In this document: in pieces, positions 33,121-41,533 of the stretch
Numbering within the stretch: the first letter of the stretch is position 1
Layout of the letters: every line of letters begins with the position of its first letter
Assembly: GCF_003362805.1 (NCBI RefSeq)
Contig: NZ_QNQT01000009.1
Coordinates: forward strand, 1 to 64,000
Origin: Neobacillus piezotolerans
GTDB taxonomy: Bacteria > Bacillota > Bacilli > Bacillales > Cytobacillaceae
Length of the DNA stretch: 64,000 nucleotides
Reading direction: 5' to 3'
The notes under the pieces: model-generated
Told to the model about the DNA's origin: nothing
Databases searched by the model: none
Seen by the model: only the letters and a program-made list of their open reading frames with translations
Translations under genes and position numbers: made by a program

Positions 33121-34005
33121 CTATTTTGTCTTTCTTATAAAACCGTTGGACTGTTCAAGCTTTTCCCTGGCTTCCTCATAGGAGGAGCCAAGTAAGATCA
33201 TTACGATTGCCGCCTTTACGTCTTCGTTGGCTTTTTCGTAAAATGCAGAAGCGGTTTCGTAATCTGTTTCAGTTGCCTGCATGATGATTCGCTTAGAGCG
33301 TTCCACCAACTTTTTGTTTGTTGGCTGGACATCCACCATAAGGTTTTTATACACTTTGCCGATTCCAATCATCGATGCGGTGGAAATCATGTTAAGGACC
33401 AGCTTCTGTGCGGTTCCGGCCTTTAGCCTTGTCGAGCCGGTGAGGACCTCAGGGCCTGTTTCGACTTCGATGGCGATGTCGGCATACTTGCTGATTTCGC
33501 TGTTTTTGTTGCAGCTGAGGCTGACGGTTGTCGCGCCTTTGGCTTTGGCATGCTTCAACGCCCCGATTACATAAGGCGTCCTGCCGCTTGCGGCTATGCC
33601 AATGAGTGTGTCATTTTCGTTGACCGAAATGTTATCCAAATCCTCGACGCCGAGCGCCTCATTGTCTTCGGCGCCCTCGACCGCCTTTGTGAACGCTTTC
33701 ATTCCTCCCGCGATAAAACCCTGAACCATTTCTGGTGGGGATCCGAATGTTGGAACGCATTCAACGGCGTCAAGCACTCCAAGCCTCCCGCTTGTCCCCG
33801 CGCCCAAGTAAATCAGGCGGCCGCCTTTGCGAAAGGAAGAAATGGCTTTCTGTACTGCCTCTTCAATCTGGGGAATCTCGCTTGCCACAGATTGGGGAAC
33901 GGTGAGGTCTTCCTTATTCATTGTTTCAAGGATTTCCTTTACCGACATGAGGTCGAGGTCCATTGTCTTCTCGTTCCTTTTTTCTGTTGTCAGTTTATCA
34001 AGCAT
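33121..34005 (-). CDS. murQ: N-acetylmuramic acid 6-phosphate etherase
   Basis: Cleaves the D-lactyl ether of MurNAc-6-P to GlcNAc-6-P and lactate. The 294-residue protein has the SIS-domain signature YLGAGTSGRLGVLDAVE (about 66-82), with Glu82 as the likely catalytic acid, FIAGGMKAFTKAVEGAEDN, and IAASGRTPYVIGAL. The C-terminal helical part is present. ATG with AAGGATG upstream. First gene of the murQ-murP-mupG transcript, separated from murR by a terminator and its own promoter. Confidence 0.95.
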   Translation of the reverse strand: MLDKLTTEKRNEKTMDLDLMSVKEILETMNKEDLTVPQSVASEIPQIEEAVQKAISSFRKGGRLIYLGAGTSGRLGVLDAVECVPTFGSPPEMVQGFIAGGMKAFTKAVEGAEDNEALGVEDLDNISVNENDTLIGIAASGRTPYVIGALKHAKAKGATTVSLSCNKNSEISKYADIAIEVETGPEVLTGSTRLKAGTAQKLVLNMISTASMIGIGKVYKNLMVDVQPTNKKLVERSKRIIMQATETDYETASAFYEKANEDVKAAIVMILLGSSYEEAREKLEQSNGFIRKTK

Positions 34006-34041
34006 AGAATCATCCTTATTTTTATTAATGCGTACAACTCT

Positions 34042-34069
34042 ATTTTATTCCTGTGAAATTTAAAGTCAA
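34042..34069 (-). promoter_or_regulatory. murQ promoter
   Basis: On the minus strand TTGACT, 16-base spacer, TAAAAT, located 37 bases before the murQ start. Control by MurR is expected but no perfect operator dyad is evident. Confidence 0.6.
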
Positions 34070-34126
34070 TATAATTTTATTTTTGATTGAATGTAAATTT
34101 CAATTATTTCAATATTAAAAAATTAA

Positions 34127-34162
34127 AGGCGCCTGCCTTTTTGAAGTGCAGCCGCCTGTTTT
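34127..34162. terminator. Terminator between murR and murQ
   Basis: AGGCGCCTGC and GCAGCCGCCT pair over 10 positions with one mismatch, with T tracts on both sides. It would end murR transcription before murQ. Confidence 0.65.
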
Positions 34163-34203
34163 TAAACTTATTCTTAAAAAGAGCATTTAGATTACTTCAA
34201 CCA

Positions 34204-35052
34204 TTAGCGCCTTAGTTTCATAACTTCGTCACGCGCTTCGTGGTAGTGTTCGACGACCTTTTCGCCGACTAGGTTGAACACGCTTAAGTAGAGCGCGTCA
34301 ATAATATTCAGCTGCGTCATTCTTGAAGAAATGGTCCCGACCCGGAAATCCTGTTCAACCGCCGGGGTGCAAAGCCGAATGTCCGCCATTTTATATAAAG
34401 GCGATTTATCAAGGTTGGTAAGCGCAATGACAGTTGCGCCTTTTTTTTGTGCGAATTCGGCCAGCTCCAGGACATCCTTTGTTTTTCCCGACATGGAGAT
34501 GGCTAAAAAGATGTCATTGGCCGATAGGTAGGGAATCAGGGACAACAGGTAATGGAAATCATGCGACATGACCGAATGGTATCCCAGCTTGGAAAATTTA
34601 TAATGGGCGTCAAAGGCGACGGTCGCCGATCCGCCGACGCCAAAGAAAATCATTTTTGATGCGTTTGAAACTGCCTGGACGGCCCGCTCAAGTTCCTTCC
34701 TGTCAAGGGAGGCGAGTGACGATTCGATAGCCGATTTATTTGTATACGTAATCCTGTGGAACAGGTCGTACGGAGAGTCTTTATGCTGCAAAATTGAAAA
34801 ATCGGTCAGGCTTGTACCCGAAAGAGCGTTGTGTTTCGCAAGTTCCAGCTTGAACGATTTGAAGCTCCCGATTCCGATGGACTTGCAAAAGCGTACGACA
34901 CTTGACTCGCTGACCCCGGTTTTTTGCGATAAATCTTTTGTTGTCATGTTCGGAACAAATTCGGGATGGCAGATAATATACTTTCCGATCATCCGCTCCG
35001 CTTCCGATAAATTTTCCAGTTCGCGCTCAATCCTTGCCAACAGAGTATTCAC
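34204..35052 (-). CDS. murR: RpiR-family regulator MurR
   Basis: A 282-residue regulator with an N-terminal RpiR helix-turn-helix (TTKDLSQKTGVSESSVVRFC) and a C-terminal SIS sugar-phosphate domain (FFGVGGSATVAFDAHYKF; LAISMSGKTKDVLELAEFAQ). MurR proteins sense MurNAc-6-P. The GTG at 35052 is chosen because GGGAG lies 9 bases upstream and the length then matches the family; a longer reading to 35115 has no ribosome site. It is upstream of murQ on the same strand, so it probably regulates the cluster. Confidence 0.88.
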   Translation of the reverse strand: MNTLLARIERELENLSEAERMIGKYIICHPEFVPNMTTKDLSQKTGVSESSVVRFCKSIGIGSFKSFKLELAKHNALSGTSLTDFSILQHKDSPYDLFHRITYTNKSAIESSLASLDRKELERAVQAVSNASKMIFFGVGGSATVAFDAHYKFSKLGYHSVMSHDFHYLLSLIPYLSANDIFLAISMSGKTKDVLELAEFAQKKGATVIALTNLDKSPLYKMADIRLCTPAVEQDFRVGTISSRMTQLNIIDALYLSVFNLVGEKVVEHYHEARDEVMKLRR

Positions 35053-35228
35053 ATTTTCCAGCTCCCAGGTTAAATTCGCTATTACCATCATAGGGTGAAA
35101 AATGTCCCGGCGCAATATTCACCGGTGTGTCCTTTTTAGTAAAATTTCAGGCTACCCATTTCCTGAAAATTTGATAAAATGTATTTTTAAATAATAGTTC
35201 ATACATAAAAAGGAACGGGGGATTGGAA

Positions 35229-35963
35229 ATGGCAGAAACAACGGCAGGGAGGATTTCACCTTCCACCGACTTTAAAGCCGGTTCACAGGCTGGCATCAGC
35301 ATCGCAATCGGCTACTTTCCAATAGCCCTGACATTCGGGCTTTTGGCTAAAACTGCCGGACTATCAATAGGGGAAACATTCCTGATGAGCCTTGTGGTGT
35401 TCGCGGGGGCTTCGCAGTATATATCGTTAAGCCTCCTTACTCTTGGGACGGGCACCTTTGAAATCGTCCTGACAACCTTCATCGTCAATATCAGGCATTT
35501 CCTGATGGCGACCTCGCTGAACGAGAAGGCGCAGGAAGGGGATGTCGCCGCGAAAGCTGTCTATTCATTCGGTTTGACCGATGAAACCTTTTCGGTCGCG
35601 GCTACGAAGGAAGGGGAAGTCCGGAAAGGATATATGTTCGGCCTTGTGCTCATTTCGTATTTTAGCTGGGTTATTTTTTCCGGAGTCGGCCATTTGATTG
35701 GTGCGAATCTTCCGAAGATCCTTCAGGAGAGTATGACGGTCGCGCTGTATGCCATGTTTATCGGGCTGCTCGTTCCTTCCATGAAAAAAAGCGCAAAGGC
35801 GATTTATCTAGCTGCAATGGCAGCGGCCTTCAATACGATTTTTACAATGGGGAAAATCCTTGAACCGGGCTGGGCGATTGTCGTTGCGACCCTGTTGGCC
35901 TCCATTATCGCGGAGGCGGTTGTATACCTGAGGGGAAGGACGGTGCCTGGCCATGAAGAGTGA
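35229..35963 (+). CDS. azlC: Branched-chain amino acid export protein AzlC
   Basis: Large subunit of the AzlCD exporter for branched-chain amino acids. The 244 residues form about six or seven membrane helices. Family motifs are present: GISIAIGYFPIALTFGLLAK, VVFAGASQYISLSLL, FIVNIRHFLMATSL and FGLTDETFSV. ATG at 35229 with GGGGG upstream; a TTG six bases earlier is the alternative. Its end overlaps azlD by 11 bases. Divergent from murR across 176 bases. Confidence 0.92.
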   Translation: MAETTAGRISPSTDFKAGSQAGISIAIGYFPIALTFGLLAKTAGLSIGETFLMSLVVFAGASQYISLSLLTLGTGTFEIVLTTFIVNIRHFLMATSLNEKAQEGDVAAKAVYSFGLTDETFSVAATKEGEVRKGYMFGLVLISYFSWVIFSGVGHLIGANLPKILQESMTVALYAMFIGLLVPSMKKSAKAIYLAAMAAAFNTIFTMGKILEPGWAIVVATLLASIIAEAVVYLRGRTVPGHEE

Positions 35964-36258
35964 GATTGTCTGGATGATTATCGGTATGGGGATTGTAACG
36001 TATCTTCCGCGGATGCTGCCATTTGTCCTTTTTAAAGGAAAGGAATTGCCTTCGTTTTTACAGGGCGTATTGAAAAATGTGCCATTCGCAACGCTTGGCG
36101 CGCTTATTTTTCCGGGAATTCTTTTCATACACGAAGATATACGATATGGAATCATTGGTGCGGCGGCCGCTTTCATCGCCGCATTCCTTGGTGCGAATGT
36201 CATCGTCGTCGTTCTAGGCTCCATCGCCGTTTTGACCGTCTTTTCGGGAATGCTATAA
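35953..36258 (+). CDS. azlD: Branched-chain amino acid export protein AzlD
   Basis: Small subunit of the AzlCD exporter, 101 residues with about three or four membrane helices and the motif GMGIVTYLPRMLPFVLF near the start. The ATG lies inside the end of azlC, so translation is coupled. A terminator hairpin follows immediately, closing a two-gene operon. Confidence 0.9.
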   Translation: MKSEIVWMIIGMGIVTYLPRMLPFVLFKGKELPSFLQGVLKNVPFATLGALIFPGILFIHEDIRYGIIGAAAAFIAAFLGANVIVVVLGSIAVLTVFSGML

Positions 36259-36263
36259 TAAAT

Positions 36264-36294
36264 GCCGGTTCCAAGCGGGCCGGCTTTTCTTTTG
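36264..36294 (+). terminator. Rho-independent terminator after azlD
   Basis: GCCGG, loop, CCGGC, then TTTTCTTTT. Confidence 0.7.
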
Positions 36295-36385
36295 GAAAAT
36301 ACATAAAACAAGGACAAACTGTTCTAAACACATTCATTTTTACTAAACTAATAAGAGACAGGCTGTACAAAAAGGAGGACAATTT

Positions 36386-37657
36386 ATGGCAAGGAAGATG
36401 GGGGTCTTCTCAATCCTGGCTTTTGCGCTTTACGGGCTTTTCTTTTATTGGTACTTATTCCATTTGTCAAGTTCCTCCCTGCCGTTTGAATACCAGGGGA
36501 CGAGCGCCGATCCCGTCACATTCATGAATGGAAGGGAACTCATGCTCACCGAAGAATATTCGAAAACGAGGAATTTGCTGTTTTTCCTCTCATCTCCTTG
36601 GGAATGGCTTTTTTACATCCTTATTTTGCTAACAGGGCTGAACAGTTGTTTTAAGCGATGGGCGGAAGAGGCCACAAAGCGAAAAATTTTCAGGCTGCCG
36701 ATTTATTTATTCTGGCTCTCGTTTGTCGGCTACCTTGCCGCCCTTCCGTTAAGCTATATTAGCTATTCCCTTTCCAAAACATACAATATATCAACCCAGA
36801 CATTTCCATCTTGGATGAAGGATGAATTAATTGATTTCTGGCTCAATTACGGGCTGCTGCTCATTATCGTGCCGGTGCTGTACTTTCTTTTAAAAAAGAG
36901 CCCAAAGCGATGGTGGGTGTTTGCATGGCTGTTGTCGGTCCCATTCACGCTGTTCATGATGTTCCTTCAGCCAGTCATTATCGATCCGCTTTACAACGAC
37001 TTTTACCCTTTGAAAAATAAAGAGCTTGAGGCGAAAATCCTGGACCTTGCCTCCAAGGCCCATATACCGGCCAAGCATGTTTATGAAGTGAATATGGCTG
37101 AAAAAACAAACGCGATGAATGCCTATGTCACGGGAATCGGCTCGAATTCCCGGATTGTCCTTTGGGATACCACGCTGAACAAACTTACAGATGACCAAAT
37201 CCTGTTCATCATGGCCCATGAAATGGGGCATTACGTGGAGAAGCACCTGTACTTCGGGATCGCCGGCTATTTGCTGTTGTCGCTGCTTGGCCTTTATTTG
37301 GTCCATACCCTCATGCAGCAAGTACTTGCGAAATGGGGGCGTGAAGTGAAAATTCCGGCCGCATCGGATTACCGGAGCCTCCCGCTGATTTTGCTGCTCC
37401 TGTCGATGCTCATGTTTTTCTCAAGCCCGTTCTCGAATGTCGTTTCGCGCTACCAGGAAGCCAGGGCCGATACGTATGCGCTTAATATGACAAAAAATCC
37501 GGGCGCTGGAATCGGCAGCTTTCAGCAATTGACCAAGGCCGGGTTGAGCCAGGTGAATCCTCCTTTCCTTGTAAAAATGTTCCGATACGGCCATCCTACG
37601 ATGCTTGAGCGGATATCGATGCTCGATGAGTATGAAGTGAAACATAGGAAGGATTGA
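36386..37657 (+). CDS. yhfN: M48-family membrane metallopeptidase YhfN
   Basis: A 423-residue CAAX-protease-type M48 enzyme with about six membrane helices. The zinc motif HEMGH gives His278, Glu279 and His282, with the third ligand in SRYQEARADTYAL. Similar in length and order to B. subtilis YhfN. ATG with AAAGGAGGAC upstream. It stands alone between terminators. Such proteases act on membrane or lipidated substrates; the target here is unknown. Confidence 0.9.
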   Translation: MARKMGVFSILAFALYGLFFYWYLFHLSSSSLPFEYQGTSADPVTFMNGRELMLTEEYSKTRNLLFFLSSPWEWLFYILILLTGLNSCFKRWAEEATKRKIFRLPIYLFWLSFVGYLAALPLSYISYSLSKTYNISTQTFPSWMKDELIDFWLNYGLLLIIVPVLYFLLKKSPKRWWVFAWLLSVPFTLFMMFLQPVIIDPLYNDFYPLKNKELEAKILDLASKAHIPAKHVYEVNMAEKTNAMNAYVTGIGSNSRIVLWDTTLNKLTDDQILFIMAHEMGHYVEKHLYFGIAGYLLLSLLGLYLVHTLMQQVLAKWGREVKIPAASDYRSLPLILLLLSMLMFFSSPFSNVVSRYQEARADTYALNMTKNPGAGIGSFQQLTKAGLSQVNPPFLVKMFRYGHPTMLERISMLDEYEVKHRKD

Positions 37658-37682
37658 CGCGTTTATAAATTGTTTATATTTA

Positions 37683-37710
37683 GGGCCGGATCTCCGGCTC
37701 TTTTTTGTTT
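37683..37710 (+). terminator. Rho-independent terminator after yhfN
   Basis: GCCGG, ATCT loop, CCGGC, then TCTTTTTTG. Confidence 0.75.
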
Positions 37711-37805
37711 TCTAAAAGCATAAATTGTCCGCAGTACCCGTGGGATAAAGACCCAGTCCATTTCATATAGTTACGTGAGTGATATTTTAAAGGGTGGTGG
37801 GCGGT

Positions 37806-38996
37806 ATGGAGATTACGGTGAGGAGAGGAGATTCTTTCTGGTATTACAGCCAGTTATATAAAATTCCCCTTCAGCTCATAACTGATTCGAATCCGGGGAT
37901 AAGCCCGTCGGCGCTTTCGGTTGGCCAGAGGGTGCGGATTCCCGGCTTTGTAGCGACCGGCTATCAAATAAGGGCGGGCGATACGTTGTGGGGGATTGCC
38001 CGAAGCCGGAATCTTCAGCTAGATGCCCTTCTATTGGCCAATCCCGGCATCAACCCAAACCAAATTCGAATTGGGCAAATGATTCGCCTCCCTACTCGAA
38101 TAACCTGGAGGCTTGTCCAAGGGCGGCGGAATTATGACCACCAGGCAATGATGAACGATCTGGGGAGGCTGCAGAATGTGTATCCCTTTCTCCAGGTGTC
38201 TTCCATCGGGAATACTGTTGTAGGAAGGAATATTCCGGAAGCCATTGTCGGAAAAGGGCGTAAAAGGGTTCATTATAATGGGTCTTTTCACGCGAATGAG
38301 TGGATTACCACTCCAGTCCTAATGACATTCTTGAATGATTATCTTTTAGCCTTAACCAACCAAACGGGCATTAGGGGAAGGGCGGCATTGCCGTTATACC
38401 AGCAGTCCACACTATCCATTGTCCCGATGGTTAATCCGGACGGGGTCCATTTAGTGATAAATGGGCTGCCGGAGAACGACCCTTGGAGGAGCAGGGTAAT
38501 TGCCTGGAACAAGGGGAGTACAAATTTTTCAGGCTGGAAGGCCAATATCAGGGGAGTAGACCTGAATGACCAGTTCCCCGCCAGATGGGAACTTGAACGG
38601 GCACGAAATCCCAAAGTGCCCGGCCCAAGGGACTACGGCGGAGAAAGGCCTCTGTCCGAGCCGGAAGCCATTGCCATGGCGGATCTGACTAGAAGGCGGG
38701 ATTTTTCCAGAGTCATTGCCTTTCATACCCAGGGACAGATTATTTATTGGGGATTTGAAAATCTTGAACCGCCTGAATCGGCTGCACTTGCAAGGGAATT
38801 TGGGAGGGTAAGCGGTTATGAACCGGTCAAGACAATCGAAAGCTACGCTGGATACAAGGACTGGTTCATCCAGGATTGGCGCCGGCCTGGGTTTACTGTT
38901 GAATTGGGGAGGGGAACCAATCCGCTGCCGATTGCCCAATTTGATGAGATTTACCAAGACACCCTTGGAATTCTTTTAGCGGGCCTGTATAGCTGA
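37806..38996 (+). CDS. LysM/M14 gamma-D-glutamyl-diamino acid endopeptidase
   Basis: Zinc carboxypeptidase-fold cell-wall hydrolase cutting the gamma-D-Glu to diaminopimelate bond in muropeptides. The 396 residues carry two N-terminal LysM domains (about 3-46 and 53-97; RRGDSFWYYSQLYKIP and RAGDTLWGIARSRNLQ) and an M14 domain with zinc ligands His162, Glu165 and His307 and catalytic Glu366 (FTVELGRG). The layout matches endopeptidase I of Lysinibacillus sphaericus and B. subtilis YqgT. No signal peptide is visible. ATG with GGTGGTGGGCGG upstream. Possibly used in sporulation or wall recycling. Confidence 0.9.
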   Translation: MEITVRRGDSFWYYSQLYKIPLQLITDSNPGISPSALSVGQRVRIPGFVATGYQIRAGDTLWGIARSRNLQLDALLLANPGINPNQIRIGQMIRLPTRITWRLVQGRRNYDHQAMMNDLGRLQNVYPFLQVSSIGNTVVGRNIPEAIVGKGRKRVHYNGSFHANEWITTPVLMTFLNDYLLALTNQTGIRGRAALPLYQQSTLSIVPMVNPDGVHLVINGLPENDPWRSRVIAWNKGSTNFSGWKANIRGVDLNDQFPARWELERARNPKVPGPRDYGGERPLSEPEAIAMADLTRRRDFSRVIAFHTQGQIIYWGFENLEPPESAALAREFGRVSGYEPVKTIESYAGYKDWFIQDWRRPGFTVELGRGTNPLPIAQFDEIYQDTLGILLAGLYS

Positions 38997-39129
38997 TTTT
39001 TAAAGGTTTAAAATTTATTAGGTTACGGCGCTAAACGGGCGCTTGCGCTTTTCTAATAAGACGGGAATTTTTTCTTTTCCGCTCCGTTCATGCTAAAATT
39101 TTGGCAATGATGAACGGAGGCTGATGGCC

Positions 39130-39798
39130 ATGTGCGGAAGATTTTCATTAATTACGGATGTATATGCGTTAATGCGGCAGTATCAATTTGAATTCGATGG
39201 AGAGTTCGAACCGCGCTACAATATCGCCCCGGGAACGGATATCATGGCGATTGCCTGCAATGGCGGGAAACGGGTTGGCGGTGAATTGCGCTGGGGGCTG
39301 ATCCCCTTTTGGGCCGATAATGAAAAAGTCGGCTATAAAATGATCAACGCCCGCGCCGAGACCGTCCATGAGAAAGCAAGCTTCCGGAATCCGCTTAAAT
39401 CAAAGCGGTGCCTTATTCCGGCTGACGGCTATTTTGAATGGAAGAGGGAAGGGAAGGCGAAGCGCCCTTTCCGTTTTATAAATAAGGACAATAGCCCTTT
39501 CATGTTTGCCGGGCTTTACGATGTATGGGATAAAGGGGGAACGCCGATTTTTTCCTGCACCATCATTACGACAGCGGCGAACGAAAAGACTGCTGAAATC
39601 CATGACCGGATGCCCGCCATCCTTACGCCCGATGAGCAGGATGTCTGGCTAGACCCGGCCATGAGTGATACCATTGCGCTTACCTCTCTTTTAAAACCGT
39701 ATCCTTCCGAAAAAATCGATTTCTATGAAGTTTCAACACTTGTCAATTCGGCAAGGAATGAAAACAGAGAAATCATCGCCCCATTGAACAGCAAGTAA
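39130..39798 (+). CDS. SRAP-family DNA-protein crosslink protein (HMCES/YedK-like)
   Basis: Binds abasic sites in single-stranded DNA through a covalent link to Cys2. The ATG at 39130 is chosen so that MCGRFS starts the protein, because Cys2 must become N-terminal; GGAGG lies 9 bases upstream. Of 222 residues, Cys2, Asn73 (MINARAET), Glu103 (GYFEWKR) and His158 (IHDRMP) match the family active site. Related to B. subtilis YoqW/YobE, but here in a chromosomal non-prophage context. Confidence 0.93.
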   Translation: MCGRFSLITDVYALMRQYQFEFDGEFEPRYNIAPGTDIMAIACNGGKRVGGELRWGLIPFWADNEKVGYKMINARAETVHEKASFRNPLKSKRCLIPADGYFEWKREGKAKRPFRFINKDNSPFMFAGLYDVWDKGGTPIFSCTIITTAANEKTAEIHDRMPAILTPDEQDVWLDPAMSDTIALTSLLKPYPSEKIDFYEVSTLVNSARNENREIIAPLNSK

Positions 39799-39821
39799 CG
39801 AAGAGAGCAACGCAGTATACA

Positions 39822-39853
39822 AAAAATCCGTCCCGCGTCCGGGACGGATTTTT
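39822..39853. terminator. Bidirectional terminator
   Basis: AAAAATCCGTCCC, 6-base loop, GGGACGGATTTTT: perfect stem with A and T flanks, between the SRAP gene and the convergent IDEAL gene. Confidence 0.88.
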
Positions 39854-39857
39854 GGGG

Positions 39858-40094
39858 TTAAGCCCCAAATCTCTTTTTTAAATTGGCCAGGGAATGGGTC
39901 AAATTGATAAATGCCGGTTTGTCGCCTTGATCAAGTGCTTCATCGATCGTGCGCAGCAATTTTTCTTTTTCAATGTTCAACTGGATTTCATTCAGCAGCA
40001 TCTCAATGTATAATTCCTGAAGCGACGACTGTTTTGCCTTCTCCCTTTTCATGGCGCCGATTTTCATCAGCTCTGTGTAGGATTTCTCATTCAT
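39858..40094 (-). CDS. IDEAL-domain protein (YhzC-like)
   Basis: A 78-residue protein holding an IDEAL domain: YIEMLLNEIQLNIEKEKLLR then IDEALDQGDKPAFINLT. The domain is named after its IDEAL-like motif, read here as IDEAL at about residues 50-54. ATG with GGGGGGA upstream. Divergent from comK, as yhzC is in B. subtilis. Function is not established; similar domains occur at the end of YpiB and other Bacillus proteins and may mediate protein contacts. Confidence 0.85.
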   Translation of the reverse strand: MNEKSYTELMKIGAMKREKAKQSSLQELYIEMLLNEIQLNIEKEKLLRTIDEALDQGDKPAFINLTHSLANLKKRFGA

Positions 40095-40167
40095 TTAAAT
40101 CCCCCCTGCTGCTTTTTTTAATTATATTGCCATCAGGGGCCAAAATCAACTTAGTTTTTATAATTTT

Positions 40168-40260
40168 CTGATAAATATTTATCAGTTTTTCACCGATATT
40201 ATGAATAAATTCGCAACATTTTCATAATAATGAGAAATTATGGAAGAATAATGGTATGAT
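40168..40260 (+). promoter_or_regulatory. comK control region
   Basis: A perfect 18-base palindrome CTGATAAAT/ATTTATCAG (40168-40185) and an extended -10 TGGTATGAT (40252-40260) without a good -35, as expected for an activator-dependent promoter. A-tracts and T-tracts nearby resemble loose ComK boxes, but none is exact. Confidence 0.45.
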
Positions 40261-40293
40261 ATTTCCGTATATTAACAAACTAGGAGTGGGAGA

Positions 40294-40866
40294 ATGAGGC
40301 AAAGACAAATCGAAGAATATGAAATCAATCCATGCACCATGTTCATTAAGCCGTTCATGTATGGAACAAAGGTTTACTCGCAAATAGCAGAAATTGATGA
40401 CGAGTACCTTTCACCCTTCAAGCCGATCGAGATTATCAAGAAGAGCTGCGAATACTTCGGAAGCTCTTTTGAAGGGCGTAAAGAAGGAACAAGGCAGCTC
40501 ATCGGCATCACCCATAAGGTTCCCATTGTCATAGACCCTACGAACTTCATTTATTTTTTCCCCACCACCTCGCCAAACCGGCCTGAGTGCATCTGGATTT
40601 CCCATGAACATGTATTGCACCATACCCGGACATCCACCGAAGACACGCTCGTCACTTTCCGAAATAAACTTTCCTACCCGTTCCCTATTTCCTACAGTTC
40701 CTTTGAAAACCAATTGCTTCGCACGGCGTTGCTGAGGACCAAGCTGATGCAGCGGATTGAGCATATGGAGAGGAAGTCCTTCTATTTCCAAAAATCAAAA
40801 ATGATGGAAGCCTCGGAACAGCACCGTGAATATGGACAGTTTATTGATTACCGGAACAGGGGCTAG
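40294..40866 (+). CDS. comK: Competence transcription factor ComK
   Basis: Master activator of DNA-uptake genes in Bacillus. The 190-residue protein spans the family: IEEYEINPCTMFIKPFMYGT, SCEYFGSSFEGRKEGTRQLI, the conserved KVPIVIDPTNFIYFFPTTSP and the WISHEHVLHHTRTS segment. ATG with AGGAGTGGGAG upstream. The frame is intact, unlike species in which prophages split comK. Its stop overlaps that of the convergent next gene by CTAG. Regulation by ComK itself, Rok, CodY and AbrB is known in B. subtilis, not tested here. Confidence 0.94.
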   Translation: MRQRQIEEYEINPCTMFIKPFMYGTKVYSQIAEIDDEYLSPFKPIEIIKKSCEYFGSSFEGRKEGTRQLIGITHKVPIVIDPTNFIYFFPTTSPNRPECIWISHEHVLHHTRTSTEDTLVTFRNKLSYPFPISYSSFENQLLRTALLRTKLMQRIEHMERKSFYFQKSKMMEASEQHREYGQFIDYRNRG

Positions 40867-41402
40867 TGGATCGATTCTCCTGGACGGGACAGATGCCTGC
40901 CAATCAAATAATATTCCATCAGTTCCTGGACTTTGTTCCGGATGCGCGGGTTAAAGTAGTTATGATATTCCTCATAGCCTTTATACAGGAACAGGAACAT
41001 AGTAAAGGCATCGTCCCGTTTCGTTTCCATCACTTTCAGCTGATGGGTTTTCATATACGCTTTTACCCCCGCAAGTTCCTTCTGGACTGCCTTCATTGTT
41101 TCCTCAACCAATTCCAGGTAAGGTTTCCTCAGTTTGAACGGGCTCGCTTGAATGACGGAAAGATCCCGGTTCAGGACAGTCAGCACCATCGGCAGGTAAA
41201 TGGCCTGCTCCATCATATCCCGGTCTTTCTCAGGTATTCTTGTCATCTTACCCCGGCTCCCTTCACAAAAACAGAACGTTTGTTCGTAATAATCATACAA
41301 AATCTGTTTGGAAATCGCAATAGCCAAGGAGGGGGCACTGGGCATATGGGTATTAATAATCCAGAAAACCTTATTTCTTTTAAAAATTTCCTCCCCTTCC
41401 AA
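40863..41402 (-). CDS. Conserved hypothetical protein convergent with comK
   Basis: A 179-residue protein with no recognised domain. It is largely helical (MEQAIYLPMVLTVLNRDLSV; YLELVEETMKAVQKELAGVK) and ends in a segment KVQELMEYYLIGRHLSRPG. The TTG start has GAAAGGAAT about 10 bases upstream; an internal ATG (MPSAPSLA) lacks a site. Its stop shares CTAG with the comK stop, so the two transcripts must overlap at their ends, with no terminator between them. B. subtilis has other genes at this position. Confidence 0.65.
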   Translation of the reverse strand: MEGEEIFKRNKVFWIINTHMPSAPSLAIAISKQILYDYYEQTFCFCEGSRGKMTRIPEKDRDMMEQAIYLPMVLTVLNRDLSVIQASPFKLRKPYLELVEETMKAVQKELAGVKAYMKTHQLKVMETKRDDAFTMFLFLYKGYEEYHNYFNPRIRNKVQELMEYYLIGRHLSRPGESIH

Positions 41403-41533
41403 TCAAGTAGTATTCCTTTCAGTTCTTCTTTTTATCGAGGAGCGGAAAGAATTTTTTCTATTTTAAGAAAATAAGAAGGAAAAAGTATTTCTGTTATCGA
41501 AATACTTTATTACTACATAAAGAAGGTGGGAAA

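Noticed and set aside
40168-40190. Palindrome before comK as a rho-independent terminator of the IDEAL gene
   Set aside because: The IDEAL gene reads away from it and the palindrome has no loop, so an operator is more likely.
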